This document shows positions 25,091 to 33,644 of a stretch of 64,000 nt of DNA, piece by piece. Numbering within the stretch: the first letter of the stretch is position 1; each line of letters begins with the position of its first letter. The notes beneath the pieces are model-generated. The model did not search any database. It saw only the letters and a list, made by a program, of their open reading frames with translations, and had not been told where the DNA came from. A program made the position numbers and the translations under genes. Origin of the DNA: Hymenobacter sp. J193 (GTDB taxonomy: Bacteria > Bacteroidota > Bacteroidia > Cytophagales > Hymenobacteraceae); assembly GCF_024700075.1 (NCBI RefSeq), contig NZ_JAJONE010000001.1, positions 4,301,001-4,365,000 on the forward strand. Direction: 5' to 3'.

Positions 25091-26941
25091 CTACATCGTG
25101 TACTTGCGGCCTTTGTTCTGCTGTTTCAGGTAGGCCATCAGAGGCTGGAAGTATTCGACCATGGCGCGGGCTGAGAGGTCTTCGCCGGTTTTCTCCTTGA
25201 GCACCGTGCGCCAGTCTTTGCTGGCGCCGGGGCGCATGATATCGGCCAGGAACGCGCCTACTTCCTTGCTACCGTAGTAGTTGGTGGCGTGCGGGTCCTG
25301 CTTGAGGATGTTCTTGCTGATATGGTCGTGGAGCTGGAACAGGATGACGTAGCTCAGGGCGTAGTCGTAGTACTGGGCCGGGTCGTCGTTGATGTGGGTT
25401 TTGGTGGCGGGGTCGAGGTACTGCTCGCCGCGGCCTGCCGGCGGGACAATGCCCTGGTACTGCTTGGCCAGCTCCCACCAGCGGGCGTTGAGCTGGTCGG
25501 CAGGCAGCTTATCGGCGTAGAAGGAATTTTCCCACTCACTCATCACGCCCGAGGCAAAGGGGATGAACACGGCGTAGTTGAGGGCTTCCTTGAGCAGGGT
25601 CTGCGTCTGGTCGGTTTTGGCGTTGGGGTCTACCAAACCCAGCCCGGCCAGGAAGGGCTTTTGAGTGGCAGCCAGCCCCATGAGGGAGCCCATGGCTTCG
25701 TGGTAGGCACGGTTGGCTCCGCCCCGCAGTAGCACCGGTACGTCGGGGTTGGTGTAGGTGAGGTAGTAGTAGATGTGGCCGAGCTCGTGGTGGGTGGTTT
25801 CGTACCACTCGGTGTTGCCTTCCACGCTCATGAGGCTGCGCACGTCATTTTGCAGGTCCATGTGCCAGGCCGAGGCGTGGTTGTTCTTCTTATAAGCGGC
25901 CCCCTTAGGCAGCGGGTAGAGGCTCGACTTCTCATAGAATACCGGCGGCAACGCCGGGAAGCCCAGGCTTTGGTAGAACCGCTCGGCCTGCTGCACCTGC
26001 CACTCGGCTCCCTTTTTCGCCAGCACGGGGTCGAGGTTGAGGCCCTTCACGTCTACCATGGCGCTCCAGTCCTGGCCCCAGCGGTTGGGCAGCCAGGAGG
26101 CGGGCAGGTAGTCGGGTACTTGCTTTTGCTTGTATTTTTTGGCCAGCTCGTAGCGGGCGTACGTGTGCAGCTCGCGGTAGAGGGGGCGCAGCTCCTCGTT
26201 GATTTTGCGCACCAGCGTCATCATTTCCTCCCGGCTCATACCGTAGTCGGAAGCCTGGTAGCTGAAGTAGTCGGGGTAGCCCAGGGCCTGCACGGTTTGG
26301 TTGCGCAGGTCGCGCAGGTTCAGTAGGCCGACTTTGAGCGTGGGGCCGATGGCCTTGCTGGCTTCCCAGATCTGCTGGCGCTTGAGCGGGTTGGTTTCCC
26401 TGCGCAGCAGTTCGTCCAGGTCATTCGTGGTTACCGACTTGCCCTGGTACTTGTAGTCGAAGCCGTAGAGCTTTTCGGTTTGCTGGGTTTCGGCCTTGAT
26501 GCGCGCCTTCACCACATCGGCAATGGTCTGGGGCGAGTTGGCGGCGTTGTAGAGGGCCGTTTGCAGCTGCTTCACCTGCAGGTCGCTCAGCTCGGCTTTG
26601 TGCTCCAGCAGCTCACGCAGGCGCTGAATGTTCTGCACCGAGCCCGTGAAAGCGGCCATCCGCTCGTTGGCCCGGGCCGTGGCCCCGGCGTTGGCCGTGT
26701 CGCCGGCCACAATGTGCGTGTTGGAGCGCCACTCCGCCTCCGCCGACGCGGTGTAGAGGCGCTGATACTCGGCTGAGTAGGATTTCAGAAACGCATCAGC
26801 CTGCTGGCTCCAAGTGGGCGCGGCCGGAGTTGCTACGGTTTCGGCGGGTGGGGCAGGGGTGGTGGCTACGGGGGCTTTAGCCGTGGGCGCGCAGGCCGCC
26901 AGCAGCGCAGCCGTGAAGATGGGAAGCAGGTTCTTGTTCAT
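25091..26941 (-). CDS. M2-family peptidyl-dipeptidase (ACE-like), lipoprotein
   Basis: The protein has 616 residues. The start at 26941 gives MNKNLLPIFTAALLAACAP, a lipoprotein signal with Cys18, followed by an Ala/Pro/Thr linker. The catalytic motif is H385-E386-L-G-H389 inside ETTHHELGHIYYYLTY. The third zinc ligand is the Glu of YHEAMGSLMGL. Both match the M2 family (angiotensin-converting enzyme: HHEMGH and HEAVGD). Most of the protein is helical, as expected. M2 enzymes remove C-terminal dipeptides from peptides. The likely site is the periplasm, in peptide scavenging. A near-match -7 box TACCTTAG lies at 26979-26986 on the minus strand, and a 21-bp repeat array begins about 110 bases upstream. 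The small gene 24638-25072 probably follows in the same transcript. Confidence 0.9.
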   Translation of the reverse strand: MNKNLLPIFTAALLAACAPTAKAPVATTPAPPAETVATPAAPTWSQQADAFLKSYSAEYQRLYTASAEAEWRSNTHIVAGDTANAGATARANERMAAFTGSVQNIQRLRELLEHKAELSDLQVKQLQTALYNAANSPQTIADVVKARIKAETQQTEKLYGFDYKYQGKSVTTNDLDELLRRETNPLKRQQIWEASKAIGPTLKVGLLNLRDLRNQTVQALGYPDYFSYQASDYGMSREEMMTLVRKINEELRPLYRELHTYARYELAKKYKQKQVPDYLPASWLPNRWGQDWSAMVDVKGLNLDPVLAKKGAEWQVQQAERFYQSLGFPALPPVFYEKSSLYPLPKGAAYKKNNHASAWHMDLQNDVRSLMSVEGNTEWYETTHHELGHIYYYLTYTNPDVPVLLRGGANRAYHEAMGSLMGLAATQKPFLAGLGLVDPNAKTDQTQTLLKEALNYAVFIPFASGVMSEWENSFYADKLPADQLNARWWELAKQYQGIVPPAGRGEQYLDPATKTHINDDPAQYYDYALSYVILFQLHDHISKNILKQDPHATNYYGSKEVGAFLADIMRPGASKDWRTVLKEKTGEDLSARAMVEYFQPLMAYLKQQNKGRKYTM

Positions 26942-27050
26942 GCAGGCAAGGAAAACGAAACAGAAAACGGGTGGACTGCTAAGGTACGTATCCGCAAGAT
27001 TTTGCCTGGTTCGGCGTTCCATAGTTTCGCTCACCAATGGGTGAGAGCAT

Positions 27051-27239
27051 ACAAGCGGTGTGAAGGCATGTAGAAGTGGTATGAAGCCTCGTAGAAACGG
27101 TGGGAAGATGCATAGAAGCGGTATGACGACCCGTAGAAACGGTGTGAAGGCATGTAGAAACGGTGGAAAGCCTTGCAGAAGTGGTGTGAACGGGCATAGA
27201 AGTGGTAGGAACGAGCGTAGAAGTGGTGCGCATCGGCAT
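27051..27239. repeat. 21-bp tandem repeat array 2 (nine copies)
   Basis: Nine head-to-tail units of exactly 21 bp start at 27051, 27072, 27093, 27114, 27135, 27156, 27177, 27198 and 27219. Units begin AGAAGTGGTGTG or AGAAACGGTGTG, carry GAA in the middle and end in GCAT, CCGT or similar. There are no spacers, so it is not CRISPR. The array lies between the mtfA-like gene and the M2 peptidase gene. It is preceded by the small hairpin CTCACC/GGTGAG (27030-27045) and followed at once by a terminator. All frames stay open because 21 is a multiple of 3. It is clearly related to array 1. Confidence 0.85.
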
Positions 27240-27243
27240 AGAA

Positions 27244-27273
27244 AAACCCTGGCTCATCGAAGAGCCAGGGTTT
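27244..27273. terminator. Terminator of the mtfA-like gene
   Basis: A 12-bp stem AAACCCTGGCTC / GAGCCAGGGTTT with a 6-base loop lies 23 bases past the mtfA stop on the minus strand, at the edge of array 2. Confidence 0.8.
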
Positions 27274-27295
27274 CTTCTATAAAATACGGGGTCTT

Positions 27296-28237
27296 TTAGG
27301 CGGCCTGCTGCTCCATCAAATGGCACTCCTTGTACTTTTTACCGCTGCCGCAGGGGCATGGGTCGTTGCGACCGAACTTCTTCCGGGAGCGTAGGCGCTT
27401 GAGCCACTCCCGCGGGTCGGTGGCCCACTGCAGGAAACGGCTCCTGGGGTTCTGGCGGAAGGCGAGCAGCAGGAGGCCGTAGAGCTCAGGGTGCTCGGCC
27501 TGGAGCTTCTCGGGCTTTTCGAAGAAGTACTCCGTCACCACGGCAAAGAACTCCGCCTCATTGGTGCCCGCGTAGTCGTTGATTTCGGAGTTGCCGGCCC
27601 GAATGGCGGCTATTTCGCGCGCCATCACGGCTTCCCACTCCGGGCGCAGGGCCGCCGGGAAAGTGAGGGCCGGCACTCCGTCAATCACGCCGTCGGCCTC
27701 ATCCAGCAGGTGAGCAAACTCATGGATGCCCACATTCTGGCGGTCCAGCGAATCCTTGAAGCCCTGCTCCAGCGAGGACTTGGAAAGGTGCATGTAGTGA
27801 GAGGTCTGGAAATTGCGCACCGAGCCCAGCAGCGTACCCGCCAGCGGGGCATGCTCCTTGTTGGGGTCCTGCTTTTCCTGCCAGGCGTCGGGCACCACCA
27901 GCACCTCGCTCAGGTTGCCGTACTCCCAGTCGGGAAAGCCAAACACCGGGATAATGGCCGAGGCCGCCACCAGCACCCGCGTCACGTCATCGATATCGGT
28001 CTGGATGCCCGTCACGCGCGTCTGGGCCAGAAACACCTGAATGCGTTTCTCGAACCGGGGCTTGTCAGCTTCGGAAAGAGATAGGTAAAAGGCCACCCGC
28101 TCGGTGAGGACCTGGCGCCAGGCTTCAGGAAATGCTTCGGCCAGGGCGGCCTCTTTGGTGCGGGCCTCCCGCGTGGCGTAGCGGTAAAACAGGAAAATCA
28201 CTACCGCCACGAAGGCCGCGAAAATCAGGTATTGCAT
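27296..28237 (-). CDS. MtfA-type zinc peptidase (M90) fused to a SEC-C zinc motif
   Basis: The protein has 313 residues. An N-terminal membrane segment (YLIFAAFVAVVIFLFYRYA) is followed by the M90/MtfA (DUF980) peptidase. Its zinc site is H172-E173-F-A-H176 (IHEFAHLLDEADG). A distal Glu lies in TNEAEFFAVVTEYFFEKP. The last about 20 residues are a SEC-C motif (NDPCPCGSGKKYKECH) with three Cys and a His for zinc. In E. coli MtfA is a soluble peptidase linked to the Mlc glucose regulator. Here it carries both a membrane anchor and a SEC-C tail, which in SecA binds SecB or ribosomes. Inference: a membrane-tethered protease acting near the translocation or translation machinery. Single gene. Confidence 0.88.
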   Translation of the reverse strand: MQYLIFAAFVAVVIFLFYRYATREARTKEAALAEAFPEAWRQVLTERVAFYLSLSEADKPRFEKRIQVFLAQTRVTGIQTDIDDVTRVLVAASAIIPVFGFPDWEYGNLSEVLVVPDAWQEKQDPNKEHAPLAGTLLGSVRNFQTSHYMHLSKSSLEQGFKDSLDRQNVGIHEFAHLLDEADGVIDGVPALTFPAALRPEWEAVMAREIAAIRAGNSEINDYAGTNEAEFFAVVTEYFFEKPEKLQAEHPELYGLLLLAFRQNPRSRFLQWATDPREWLKRLRSRKKFGRNDPCPCGSGKKYKECHLMEQQAA

Positions 28238-28297
28238 GGCCGCCCTTAACGGAGGGAATGGTTCTATGGTTGGATGGTTTTTTTTGCTGAACGGCAG

Positions 28298-28379
28298 TAA
28301 CAGTTGTCATCCTGAGTGCAGCGAAGGATCTGGGTACTATTCCTCAGATCCTTTGCTGCGCTCAGGATGACAACTGTTA
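28298..28379. repeat. Dispersed long palindrome (TCATCCTGAG type)
   Basis: Arms of 35 bases (28298-28332 and 28345-28379) pair with two mismatches around a 12-base loop. The core is GTCATCCTGAG...GCGAAGGATCTG. It lies between mtfA and the DUF5916 gene, 16 bases past the stop of the latter. It belongs with the related palindromes at 34278, 37834, 55196 and 59965. Confidence 0.8.
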
Positions 28380-28394
28380 TAGATTCTTTTTTCG

Positions 28395-30956
28395 TTACCG
28401 GCGGCGGCGCAACGCCAAGTAGTCGAGGTAGTAGAGCACCTTCACCGAAAGGGAGTTGTTGTGCGGGGTGTTGATGGTGTTGTTGAAGTTGTCGAAGTAC
28501 TGGGGCGTAGCCTGCTCGGCCAGCAACTCGGTGTTGCCCGCATTTTTCCAGACGATGTTCACCTGCGAGCCGGGCGCAAACCACCAGCTGTACACCGCGT
28601 CCACGTTGAAGGCGTTGTAGGTGTTGTCGCGGTTGCGGCGGTAGTCGGCCAGAAATTCCTGCCCGTCTTCTTTCAGCACAGTAAAATCCTGGTAGCGCAC
28701 GTTGCTGGTGTAGTGGCGCAGGCGCAGGGTAAACGACATGCGGTTGGTGAAGGTGTAGGCGACGGAGGCCACGTTCGTGACGGTGGCCACGTTGCGGCGG
28801 CCCAGCAGAATCTGCCCCTGGAAGGGCAAATCCAGGTATTCGTCGGTGCTCAGTCCCCCGTTCACGTAGCCAATCTGGTTGCGCGCCAGATTCCAGTCGA
28901 GGCTGTAGCGGAAGGTAAGGTGGTCATTGACGCGGAAGCGTGGGTAGAAACCGGCGCGGTAGCGCAGGCGGCGGGGGCGAGGGCCCGGCAGCCGCTCATC
29001 CTGGGCGTAGTAGGTAGCTCCGGCATTCACGCCTACCGACAGCCGTTTCCGCGTGTCGGAGTTCAGGAAACCAATCCAGTCGGTGTTGGCCGGCACCCGC
29101 ACGTAGTAGTCGCCCAGCGGGAAGGTGCGCGGCTCGAAGAAGTCGTGCGACACGGGCGTGTGCATGAAGTCGTAGCCCACCTGCAGGAAGTTCTTGGTGA
29201 AGGTGGTGTTGAAGCCGTTGTAGAAGTACATGTTCTGGAAAAGCGTCGGCCGGTAGAGCAGCTGGTGGCCCACTTCCGAGTAGAAGTTCATGTTGTTTAC
29301 CTTCCAGAAGGGCTTGAAGATGCGGTAATTGGCGTAGGCGCTCTGGGTGATGTTGTTGTTGCCGAACAGGATGCCCAGGTCGTTGGGGTTGTAGTGGTCC
29401 GACTCGATGCGGTGGTTGAAGCCCCAGGTAAAGTTGCCGCTGACCTTGCCCACGCCCACCGTGTACTTGAAGCCGTTCTGGTCGTCGATAGCCTCGTCGG
29501 AGCCGAACCGGGTGCCGCGTCGGCGCGAATACACGATGCTGCCATCCACGGCGTAGGAGTTCTTTTTGTTGGCGAAGCGGAACAGCCCGCCCGTTACGTT
29601 GGCGTCGTAGGTGCTGCCCCAGCGCGTCACGTTGGTGTTGATGAGCGAGACGTAGGAGTTGTTTTTCAGGCTTTGGTCCAGCACCGCAATGTTATAGTTC
29701 GAGAATGGCTGGGTCAGCGCTTCCCGCTCCTCGCCGGTTTCGGTGTTGCGCACCGTGGCGTACACGTCGTTACTAAAGGCATTAAACAGCCCGATGCCCA
29801 GGCCCTTACTGGTGCGCCCCGAAATCTTGGTGGCGTTCAGCAGGCGGGTTTCGGCCGGGTTGCGCACGAGTTTCTCGTTATCCGCCAGCCCCACGCCGTA
29901 GAACCCGATGGGCGTGGCGCCCACGCGGCGGGAGTAAAACAGGTTGCCTTTGTTGAAAAGCTCCGTGCCTTCGGTGAAGAACTGGCGGTTTTCCTGAAAC
30001 TGCACCTCGAAGGGCGAGAGGTTCAGCACCTGGTTGTCGCTCTGCACCTGCCCGAAGTCGGGCACCAGCGTGGCGTCCAGCGTGAAGCTTTCGTTGATGC
30101 CCCACTTCACATCAGCGCCCCCATTGAAGGAAGTCGTGGTGCGGCGCGTACCCTCGGCGTTCAGCGGGTTGTGGTTCACGTAGCTGGAAATATAGGGCGT
30201 GAGCGAGAGGCGAAGCGGAGGCTTCAGGCCCTTCAGCCCGGTCAGCTCGCCCCACTGGTTCACGAAGCCATCCACTTCGTGCTTCACCTCACTCCAGAAA
30301 AAATCCTGGCGCAAAGCCTGGCGCCGGCGCATAAACTGCAGGCCCCACTGCTGCACCTCAGCCGTGCTGAAGCGGATGGCGGAGTAGGGAATGCGCATTT
30401 CGGCTACCCAGTCGGTGCCGCGCTGGGCAGTGCGGGCGTCCCACACGGCGTTCCAGGCAAAGTCCTCGCCGCTGGCCGGGGAGTAGCGCGCATCGGCCTG
30501 CACCCCGCCCGCCGTCACAATAAAGCCGTAGCCGTTCTGCTTGTCGTGGTAGGTGTCGAGGAAGATGCCGAAGAAGTCGGTGTTGGGCAGGTGGTCCCGC
30601 TCGCCCAGTTCCCGCTTGATGGAGTCGGGGGCCACGTCGTGCATGATGGTGCCCACGTAGATGGCCGCGTCGTCGTAGAGGATGCGCACCTCGGTGGGGT
30701 GCTGCTCGCGGGGGCCGGGCTTGGGCCGGTTCTGAATGAAGTCGGTAGCCACCGGGGCCTGCTGCCACAAGGCTTCATCGAGTATCCCATCCAGCTTGAT
30801 GGCTTCGCTGATGCGCACGGCCTGCAGCTGGCGCTTGGGTGCGGCGGCCACCGGAGCAGCAGCAGCCGGGGCAGATGGGGAGGTTTGGGCCACGGCCCGG
30901 GGTGCCCCGAGCCCCAGCATCGCCAGGGCAAGGAGGAGAATAGTACAGGTTTTCAT
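28395..30956 (-). CDS. DUF5916 outer-membrane protein with N-terminal CBM9-like domain
   Basis: The protein has 853 residues starting at ATG 30956 with signal MKTCTILLLALAMLGLGAP. A CBM9-like sugar-binding domain (about 50-230) shows IKLDGILDEALWQQA, then DDAAIYVG and MRIPYSAIRFS. The DUF5916 region follows, with many alternating beta strands (GADVKWGINESFTLDATLVPDFG, QVQSD, FFTEGTELF) and a basic tail ending RRR, consistent with an outer-membrane barrel. The function of the family is unknown; the CBM9 part suggests binding of glycans at the surface (inference). It is transcribed in the same direction as the DUF4097 module upstream but separated by about 127 bases, so co-expression is only possible. 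Confidence 0.85.
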   Translation of the reverse strand: MKTCTILLLALAMLGLGAPRAVAQTSPSAPAAAAPVAAAPKRQLQAVRISEAIKLDGILDEALWQQAPVATDFIQNRPKPGPREQHPTEVRILYDDAAIYVGTIMHDVAPDSIKRELGERDHLPNTDFFGIFLDTYHDKQNGYGFIVTAGGVQADARYSPASGEDFAWNAVWDARTAQRGTDWVAEMRIPYSAIRFSTAEVQQWGLQFMRRRQALRQDFFWSEVKHEVDGFVNQWGELTGLKGLKPPLRLSLTPYISSYVNHNPLNAEGTRRTTTSFNGGADVKWGINESFTLDATLVPDFGQVQSDNQVLNLSPFEVQFQENRQFFTEGTELFNKGNLFYSRRVGATPIGFYGVGLADNEKLVRNPAETRLLNATKISGRTSKGLGIGLFNAFSNDVYATVRNTETGEEREALTQPFSNYNIAVLDQSLKNNSYVSLINTNVTRWGSTYDANVTGGLFRFANKKNSYAVDGSIVYSRRRGTRFGSDEAIDDQNGFKYTVGVGKVSGNFTWGFNHRIESDHYNPNDLGILFGNNNITQSAYANYRIFKPFWKVNNMNFYSEVGHQLLYRPTLFQNMYFYNGFNTTFTKNFLQVGYDFMHTPVSHDFFEPRTFPLGDYYVRVPANTDWIGFLNSDTRKRLSVGVNAGATYYAQDERLPGPRPRRLRYRAGFYPRFRVNDHLTFRYSLDWNLARNQIGYVNGGLSTDEYLDLPFQGQILLGRRNVATVTNVASVAYTFTNRMSFTLRLRHYTSNVRYQDFTVLKEDGQEFLADYRRNRDNTYNAFNVDAVYSWWFAPGSQVNIVWKNAGNTELLAEQATPQYFDNFNNTINTPHNNSLSVKVLYYLDYLALRRRR

Positions 30957-31083
30957 AGCGCAGAAAGGTTGTGGAGGCAGCGGGTATTGACGAAGAACGA
31001 GGGCGGAGGCTGCAGGCCTTGGCAAGCCCGCTAATCAGCTTGTAAGTCTGATCGGGCGTGGAAACTCTCGCTTCGGGAAATGG

Positions 31084-31815
31084 TTACTTGCGCCGGCGAA
31101 AATAAATGTCGCTGCTGATGGATTCGAGCTGAACGAGCGGGCCGTTGCTGCCCAGGTTGCCACGCAACTGGTAACCAATCAATGGGTTGTCCTTGCGGTT
31201 GCTGAAGGCCACATCATGGTCGGTATACACTTCACCGGTAATGGTTTTCAGCGCCAGCTCCGCCGAGGAAGCGGCCCAGGTCACGTCCACGAAGCCGCTG
31301 ATGGACTTGGCCTCGATAGCGCCGGAGAGGCCCTGGATATCGATGTTGCCGCTGATAGTTTTCACGCACAGCGTCACGCCGGGCGGCACGGTAATGTCAT
31401 ATTCCACGTTCAGGCACACGCGGTAAGAGGTATTTTCGTCGGAGCCATCCGTGCCTTTCTTGCTGCTCCCGTAGTTATTACCGAACTGCGTGCCGCCATC
31501 CGGGCAGTCCCCGGACTGAGCATTGCGCAACAGGGCCATGTCGAGGTCGGAGTTGAAGCGAACTTCCTCCGCCGATTGGTCCTGTGTGAGCTGCAGCGCC
31601 TCGTTCAGCCGGTTCTGGTTGATATCCACGGTGGCTTTCAGGGATATTTTGCCGGCCGCCCCCGCCCGGATGCGGATGTTGGTGGCGTGCTTGAGGTTGA
31701 GGAACACCCGCTGGCCCGAGCTAAGGGCTACGGATTTCTCAATGATTTTCTGGGCCTGGGCGGGCTGGCAGAAACCGGCAATCAGGCAAAGCAGGAGAAC
31801 TAGAAACCGGGACAT
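31084..31815 (-). CDS. DUF4097-type exported beta-repeat protein (module 1, last gene)
   Basis: The protein has 243 residues with signal MSRFLVLLLCLIAGFCQPAQA. The mature part is short beta repeats in which charged and hydrophobic residues alternate. Repeat cores are KTISGNIDIQ, KSISGFVDVTW, KTITGEVYTD and ESISSDIYFRRRK. These (S/T)(I/V)(S/T)G-(D/E) cores mark DUF4097, thought to form a right-handed beta-helix-like surface. An insert at about 105-130 with Cys (SGDCPDGGTQFG and YRVCLNVEY) is not seen in the other three members and may form a disulphide. It lies 56 bases after the preceding DUF4097 gene and is probably the last gene of the sigma/anti-sigma operon. Likely an envelope protein under that sigma factor. 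Confidence 0.82.
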   Translation of the reverse strand: MSRFLVLLLCLIAGFCQPAQAQKIIEKSVALSSGQRVFLNLKHATNIRIRAGAAGKISLKATVDINQNRLNEALQLTQDQSAEEVRFNSDLDMALLRNAQSGDCPDGGTQFGNNYGSSKKGTDGSDENTSYRVCLNVEYDITVPPGVTLCVKTISGNIDIQGLSGAIEAKSISGFVDVTWAASSAELALKTITGEVYTDHDVAFSNRKDNPLIGYQLRGNLGSNGPLVQLESISSDIYFRRRK

Positions 31816-31871
31816 GCTATTCAGGAGTTGAGGTTGATAGGTTGGGAAGTAGGTCAGGCGTTACGCGGAGC

Positions 31872-32639
31872 TTATTTGGCCTTGCGCACGTAGATGTCGC
31901 CGCTTACCGACTTGAGCGAAACCGGGGTGCCACCGCCGTTCACGGTGCCGTTCACCACCTGGCCGCCCACATGGTTCAGGTCGCCCTGGGTTTTGGGCAG
32001 CGTGATGTCGAAGTCGGTGTAGATTTCGCCCGAAATGGAGCGCAGCTGCAGGGTGGCTTTGCTGGCGGCGGGCATGGTCACGTCCACGTCGCCGCTCACG
32101 GCCGAAATGGAGCTGGGGCCGGGCCGCATGGCCGAGTAGCGCACCGTTATGTCGCCGCTGACGGTGTTGGCCACCACGGGGCCGGCCACGTTCAGCAGCT
32201 TCACGTCGCCGTTTTTCATGTTCACTTCCAGGTTGCCGCTCACGTCCCGGATTTGCAGGTCGCCGCCGTTCCAGTTGGTTTGGTTGTACTCCACGGCGGT
32301 AGCGCGGGGCACCCGAATGACGTAGGTAGCTTCTTTGCGGGAGGCCCGGGCAATGCGCACAGTGTTGTCCTGCTCGGTCACCGCAATGCCGAGGTTGGTG
32401 TTGTCGACGGCCGTATTGTACACGGCTTTCAGGCCTTCGGCGCGCTTGGGCGCTGGCTCGAAGCCATTGCCGCGAATCACCAGCTCGTTGCCATCGTAGC
32501 CTTCCACGGTCACGTCGGAGCCCTGCATGTCGATGATGACCTTGCGGTCTTTGCTGAGTTTGGTTTTGTACTCCTGGGCGTGGAGAGAAACGGTGGCGGC
32601 CAGCAGGCCGCAGAAGGTAAGGATCAGGGGCTTTTTCAT
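31872..32639 (-). CDS. DUF4097-type exported beta-repeat protein (module 1, third gene)
   Basis: The protein has 255 residues from ATG 32639, giving the signal MKKPLILTFCGLLAATVSLHA. An upstream in-frame start would bury the signal. The repeats are very regular: RDVSGNLEVNMKNGDVKLLN, NTVSGDITVRY, SAVSGDVDVTMP, RSISGEIYTDFDITLP, KSVSGDIYVRKAK. The first half binds strongly basic segments (KLSKDRKVIIDMQGSDVTVEG). There is no enzyme motif. It lies about 150 bases after the HEAT anti-sigma gene. In the sister module the same position is held by 35343-36221, whose layout and repeat type match. The role is unknown; an exported target or ligand of the anti-sigma factor is plausible. Confidence 0.85.
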   Translation of the reverse strand: MKKPLILTFCGLLAATVSLHAQEYKTKLSKDRKVIIDMQGSDVTVEGYDGNELVIRGNGFEPAPKRAEGLKAVYNTAVDNTNLGIAVTEQDNTVRIARASRKEATYVIRVPRATAVEYNQTNWNGGDLQIRDVSGNLEVNMKNGDVKLLNVAGPVVANTVSGDITVRYSAMRPGPSSISAVSGDVDVTMPAASKATLQLRSISGEIYTDFDITLPKTQGDLNHVGGQVVNGTVNGGGTPVSLKSVSGDIYVRKAK

Positions 32640-32788
32640 AAGAGCTTGTTGAAAAATGAGGGCAAGGAGCAGCCCGCCGGACTCGCACGTTCCGACAACC
32701 AAGGGCAGCCTTTGTATTGAAAAAAGAAGGAGAAGAGAAAAGCAGAAAGCAGGGGGAGTATTCGGCCCGAACTTTCCCGCGGGCTTGG

Positions 32789-33628
32789 TTAAATCAGTTT
32801 GCCGAGGCCAGCCTGGGCCTGGTCGCGCACCACCGGCAGGGCGTCTTTGCGGCGGGCCAGGCGCTGCAGCGGGGGCACGGCCCGCGGGTCGCGCAGGGCC
32901 ACCATCAGCTCGATCAGGGTAATCTGCACGTTCGGGTCCGTCTGAATGGGCAGGGAGTGCACAAAGGCCTCGGCCACGCGCGGGTCGGCGCGGAGGCGGA
33001 ATAGCGCCTCACCGGCAGCCACACGCACGTTGGGGTTAGGGTCGAAGTTGAGCGTATTGATGAGCACCTGCACGGTAGGGTCGCCGGGCGTTAACTCCTC
33101 TCCCGAAGCCGTCACCAGCTGAATCCGGTCACTCGCGGAAGCCGGTTGAGAAGCCGTGCCGGCCAGGTTGGCGGCCAACTGCTGAGCCGGGGCCGGGCTG
33201 TCAGTCGGGTTAGCCGCCACTTCAGGGTTTTGTCCGGGGCGGCTGGGCAGGTAGCGGCCCAAGAGTACTCCGCCAGCTACCAGCAGCACCGCGGCCGCCA
33301 CACGCAGCCACTGGCTGGCTACCGCTGCGGCCCAAAGCGGCACTACCCGAGCAGGGGCAGCGGGTGCAGGAGTAGCGGATGCGGTCAGTAGAGCCTTTTG
33401 CTCCTCCAGCATAGCCAGAAAGTTGGAGCGCATGGCCGTGCGGGGCGCTTCGGGCAAGGCCGCGTCCAACTCGTGGCTGAGCAGCCGGAGCTGCTGTAGC
33501 TGGTGCTGACAAGCGGGGCAGGAAGCCAGGTGGGCGGCTACTTGCTCAGCCTCGGCGGCGAGCAGGCTGCCATCGGCGTAGGCCGGCAGCAAAGCTTCGA
33601 AGTCGTTGCAGGAAGTGAACGTATGCAT
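32789..33628 (-). CDS. Anti-sigma factor with zinc finger, TM segment and periplasmic HEAT repeats (module 1)
   Basis: The protein has 279 residues. The cytosolic N-terminus carries a zf-HC2 anti-sigma zinc finger, with Cys at about residue 7 (SCNDFEALLPAYADGSL) and HLASCPACQHQL supplying the His-x3-Cys-x2-Cys ligands. One TM helix follows at about 100-125 (LRVAAAVLLVAGGVLLGRYL). The periplasmic part has a Pro/Ala-rich linker, then HEAT-type repeats (DPTVQVLINTLNFDPNPNVRVAAGEALFRL, then DPNVQITLIELMVALRDPRAVPPLQRLA). Such factors hold an ECF sigma factor at the membrane and release it on a signal. The HEAT part is probably the sensor or partner-binding part. The gene sits 16 bases after the sigma gene stop. 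Confidence 0.88.
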   Translation of the reverse strand: MHTFTSCNDFEALLPAYADGSLLAAEAEQVAAHLASCPACQHQLQQLRLLSHELDAALPEAPRTAMRSNFLAMLEEQKALLTASATPAPAAPARVVPLWAAAVASQWLRVAAAVLLVAGGVLLGRYLPSRPGQNPEVAANPTDSPAPAQQLAANLAGTASQPASASDRIQLVTASGEELTPGDPTVQVLINTLNFDPNPNVRVAAGEALFRLRADPRVAEAFVHSLPIQTDPNVQITLIELMVALRDPRAVPPLQRLARRKDALPVVRDQAQAGLGKLI

Positions 33629-33644
33629 GGAAGGCGGAGAGTTG

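Noticed and set aside
14280-27239. CRISPR-like reading of the two 21-bp arrays
   Set aside because: Units are contiguous with no unique spacers, and no cas genes are present.
26979-27326. Open frames on both strands across repeat array 2 encoding heptad repeats (Thr/Ser/His-rich or Arg/Gly-rich)
   Set aside because: They follow from the repeat period alone; both strands are open and neither product resembles a folded protein. They overlap the terminator of the mtfA-like gene.
28461-31034. Very long open frame on the plus strand opposite the DUF5916 gene
   Set aside because: Its translation is Val/Gly/His-rich low complexity without any motif, as expected for the reverse of a high-GC gene. 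The minus-strand protein has a signal peptide and family domains.
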